Shown one piece after another: positions 61,974 through 64,000 of a DNA stretch of 64,000 nucleotides. Under the pieces are notes generated by a model. The model did not search any database. It worked only from the letters and a program-made list of their open reading frames with translations, and was not told where the DNA came from. The DNA comes from an uncultured Prevotella sp. (GTDB taxonomy: Bacteria > Bacteroidota > Bacteroidia > Bacteroidales > Bacteroidaceae). Numbering within the stretch: position 1 is the first letter of the stretch; the number at the start of each line of letters is the position of its first letter. The stretch lies in contig ONAE01000008.1 in assembly GCA_900315695.1 (NCBI GenBank), positions 1 through 64,000 on the forward strand. The letters are read 5' to 3'. A program made the position numbers and the translations under genes.

Positions 61974-61997
61974 GCAAATTCAGTGAATTTGCTTTTT
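61974..61997 (+). terminator. Rho-independent terminator closing the pilus locus
   Basis: GCAAATT-CAGTG-AATTTGC followed by TTTTT, three bases after the TPR stop codon. Confidence 0.75.
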
Positions 61998-62019
61998 AAG
62001 ACCTTGCTAAATCGGGAAG

Positions 62020-62796
62020 TTAATAACTGGCGGAGCAGGGGATGCCGGAAGCGATGACACGGTCGCGGATGGCATCCAACTGTTCATGCGTGGCCTTTAG
62101 CAACCCTTGGGTCGGTGTCTCGCGGTCGATGGTGTAGATCATCACTTGTTGCGGGGCGATGGTCTTCACGGCTTCAAGCCAGGGGGTAACGTACTCATCG
62201 CCTGTATTATCGACAGATTCCTCCTTACATTCACCACGCATGAACATGGTCTGGATGATGACATGTCCATGGAAGGCCTTGAGGCGGTCGATGATCAGTT
62301 GGACATCGTAGGTGCCGTTGGGATGATCTACCTTATTAATATAAGCAGGATCGACGGTGTCGAGTTTCAGGATATTATTATCTACCCGCATCAGGGCATC
62401 GTGTACCTGCTGGCGGTGGATCATCGTGGAATTGCTGAGTACGGAGACCTTTGCCTTCGGACAGTACTGGTCGCGTAGACGGATCGTATCGCTGATGATC
62501 TCTGCGAAATGGGGGTGACAGGTGGGCTCACCATTGCCGGCAAAGGTGAGGACATCGGGCAACTGACCGTTGACAACCATCTGCTGCAGTTTGGTTTCAA
62601 GCTTCTGCACGACTTCTTCCCGGGTGGGGAGGGGGAGAGAAGGACGGTGGTCTTCATTGAAACCACATTCGCAATAGATACAGTCGAAAGAACAGACCTT
62701 GCCGTCGGCTGGCAGCAGGTTAATGCCCAAAGAGATGCCGAGGCGGCGGCTATGGACAGGACCGAAGATCGGCGATGGATAGATAATTGTACTCAT
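62020..62796 (-). CDS. Radical SAM protein
   Basis: A 258-residue radical SAM enzyme with the cluster-binding motif CSFDCIYC (C35, C39, C42) and the GNGEPTCHPHF segment that binds SAM. The N-terminus PSPIFGPVHSRRLGISLGINLLP is typical of a COG0731-type branch with unknown substrate. A frame is open far upstream (to 63087) but runs antisense through ftsX. ATG 62796, eight bases after the TAATTTTGC box (62804-62812), is the real start. Confidence 0.88.
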   Translation of the reverse strand: MSTIIYPSPIFGPVHSRRLGISLGINLLPADGKVCSFDCIYCECGFNEDHRPSLPLPTREEVVQKLETKLQQMVVNGQLPDVLTFAGNGEPTCHPHFAEIISDTIRLRDQYCPKAKVSVLSNSTMIHRQQVHDALMRVDNNILKLDTVDPAYINKVDHPNGTYDVQLIIDRLKAFHGHVIIQTMFMRGECKEESVDNTGDEYVTPWLEAVKTIAPQQVMIYTIDRETPTQGLLKATHEQLDAIRDRVIASGIPCSASY

Positions 62797-62820
62797 AACG
62801 GGCGCAAAATTACATTTTTT

Positions 62821-62853
62821 TTTGGAGTTGACAAAATAAATATGTACCTTTGC
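62821..62853 (+). promoter_or_regulatory. Promoter of ftsX
   Basis: TTTG (62821-62824), 20 bases, TACCTTTGC (62845-62853), a full consensus. The short leader contains CGAATTCG and TTACGTACGTAA palindromes before ATG 62888. Confidence 0.8.
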
Positions 62854-62887
62854 ACCCGAATTCGAAAAATTTACGTACGTAAGATTC

Positions 62888-63766
62888 ATGAAAAGACGCA
62901 GAAACAATGCTGGCAACCGTCGTGGTGTGCAGATGGTAACGTTGTGTATCAGTACGACGATGGTGCTGGTGCTTTTAGGAATGGTTGTGTTTTCCGTATT
63001 GACATCGCATAACTTGTCGCAGTGGGTGAAAGAGAACCTGACGGTGACGGTGATGCTGAAGGACGAGGTGACGGTGAACGAGGCCAAATTGCTTTGTAGG
63101 GATTTGTATCATCGCCCGTATTCAAGGAACATCGACTATATCAGTCGTGAACAGGCGCTGAAGGAACAGTCGGAGGCTATGGGCTCTGACCCCTCGGAGT
63201 TCTTGGGGATGAACCCGTTCTCGGCAACGCTGGAACTGCAGATGAAGTCGGATTATGCGAATCGTGACTCGCTGAAGTGGATTGCGGCAGAGTTGAAGAA
63301 GAACCCGAAGGTGGCCGACGTGGCCTATCAGGTGGACCTGATGGACAGTGTGAACCGTAACCTGACGAAGATGAACCTGTTGCTTCTGGTGATAGCAGCG
63401 CTACTGACATTCGTGTCGTTCGCTCTGATCAGTAACTTCGTGAGACTGAGTGTGTATTCACGCCGTTTCCTGATACACACGATGAAGCTCGTGGGGGCCT
63501 CATGGGGATTCATCCGGCGACCCTTTATGAAACAGGGACTGGTAGTGGGCATCATTGCGGCGCTGCTCGCCATTGCCGTGTTAGGGGCTTGCGTGTATGG
63601 GCTCTACTATTACGAACCGAACATGATGGTGGTCATCACGTGGCGTGAACTGGTGATTACGGCGGTGGCCGTGCTGCTGTTCGGTATCATCATCACAAGC
63701 GTGAGTGCGTATATTTCGGTGAACAGGTTCCTCAAGATGACACCTGGAGAACTGTATAAGATATAG
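62888..63766 (+). CDS. ftsX: Cell-division ABC transporter permease FtsX
   Basis: A 292-residue four-helix membrane protein that with FtsE activates septal peptidoglycan hydrolases. First helix about 16-40 (VTLCISTTMVLVLLGMVVF), periplasmic domain about 41-165 with ISREQALKEQ, then FVSFALISNFVRLSVYSRR, the conserved KLVGASWGFIRRPF segment, and two C-terminal helices. This is the usual FtsX layout. ftsE is not adjacent here. It is followed four bases later by a DUF3098 gene. Confidence 0.93.
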   Translation: MKRRRNNAGNRRGVQMVTLCISTTMVLVLLGMVVFSVLTSHNLSQWVKENLTVTVMLKDEVTVNEAKLLCRDLYHRPYSRNIDYISREQALKEQSEAMGSDPSEFLGMNPFSATLELQMKSDYANRDSLKWIAAELKKNPKVADVAYQVDLMDSVNRNLTKMNLLLLVIAALLTFVSFALISNFVRLSVYSRRFLIHTMKLVGASWGFIRRPFMKQGLVVGIIAALLAIAVLGACVYGLYYYEPNMMVVITWRELVITAVAVLLFGIIITSVSAYISVNRFLKMTPGELYKI

Positions 63767-63770
63767 AATC

Positions 63771-63995
63771 ATGGATAAAAAAGATTTTGCATTTGATAAG
63801 GTGAATTACCTGCTGCTGGCAGTGGGAATGATCATTGTGGTGATCGGCTTTCTGCTGATGACTGGTCCTTCATCGACTGATACGGCATTCGAACCGGATA
63901 TCTTCAGTGCACGCCGTACGAAACTGGCCCCTCTGGTTTGTCTTTTCGGTTTCGTGTCGATGATTTATGCAGTTGTGAGGAAACCAAAGAATTAA
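63771..63995 (+). CDS. DUF3098 domain-containing membrane protein
   Basis: A 74-residue protein with two membrane helices (about 14-30 and 51-69) around the conserved TGPSSTDTAFEPDIFSARR loop, which identifies the family. In Bacteroidetes it lies between ftsX and the undecaprenyl pyrophosphatase gene, so a link to envelope synthesis is likely though unproven. It ends five bases before the window edge. Confidence 0.92.
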   Translation: MDKKDFAFDKVNYLLLAVGMIIVVIGFLLMTGPSSTDTAFEPDIFSARRTKLAPLVCLFGFVSMIYAVVRKPKN

Positions 63996-64000
63996 TTATT

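Noticed and set aside
62797..63087. A 97-residue N-terminal extension of the radical SAM gene
   Set aside because: It is antisense to ftsX and includes both divergent promoters. The radical SAM family pattern starts at 62796.
1..64000. tRNA or rRNA genes
   Set aside because: I looked for cloverleaf-like stems with CCA ends and for conserved rRNA stretches in the spacers and saw none. A dedicated tRNA scan was not possible.

Overview
The window looks like a chromosomal segment of a Bacteroidales bacterium, most likely Prevotella/Segatella-like. The evidence is the repeated Bacteroidetes promoter signature (TTTG, 19-21 bases, TAnnTTTGC), seen upstream of at least a dozen genes. It is supported by gene content typical of the phylum: a fused murF-alr, the bifunctional fucose enzyme Fkp, a PorE-like OmpA lipoprotein, DUF3575/DUF3868 proteins, type V (FimA/Mfa1-like) fimbrillins, and ftsX followed by a DUF3098 gene. 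Most promoters lie very close to the start codon, and Shine-Dalgarno sequences are rare. I saw no rRNA, tRNA, CRISPR array, transposase or phage gene.

Layout. 1-9 kb: the start of a CorA-like gene, pepD and a flippase-like membrane protein (minus); a 30-codon small gene with its own promoter and terminator; rsmA (plus); PPIase, MATE and rpsO (minus); typA (plus). 8.8-15 kb: a minus-strand unit yfhO-fkp-mtnN-luxS (envelope sugar activation plus SAH recycling and AI-2). 15-19.3 kb: TrmH-type methyltransferase, GSCFA protein and murF-alr (plus). 19.5-26.2 kb: a SpoIIE-type phosphatase with a periplasmic sensor region faces a minus-strand operon (RNA m5C methyltransferase, thyA, folA, GH31) whose last gene seems to lack its C-terminal domain. 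26.4-28.2 kb: a membrane protein, a PspC protein, an ECF sigma factor and a small membrane protein. 28.1-34.5 kb (minus): porE-like, topB, histidine phosphatase, SDR protein. 34.6-39.5 kb (plus): two tandem Cache-HAMP sensors, of which only the second is a complete histidine kinase, then a CCA-adding-enzyme-like gene. 39.6-46.3 kb (plus): an RND tripartite efflux operon ending in an LpxA-family acyltransferase.

46.6-62 kb (plus) is the most interesting block: a long co-directional locus with a DUF3575 protein, two large lipoproteins, three fimbrillin-like lipoproteins, a second DUF3575 protein, a large OmpA-like DUF3868 protein, a predicted outer-membrane barrel and a TPR protein, closed by a terminator. 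I read it as a type V pilus locus coupled to a dedicated outer-membrane module. Two of the fimbrillins share almost identical DNA blocks, and the last has lost the C-terminal segment carried by the others. 62-64 kb: a radical SAM gene (minus) and ftsX plus DUF3098 (plus).

Other points for a second look: two FNR-type palindromes at nearly the same distance from promoters, a promoter with no visible gene, and several structured leaders or spacers. All functional statements come from reading the sequence by eye; no database search was run.
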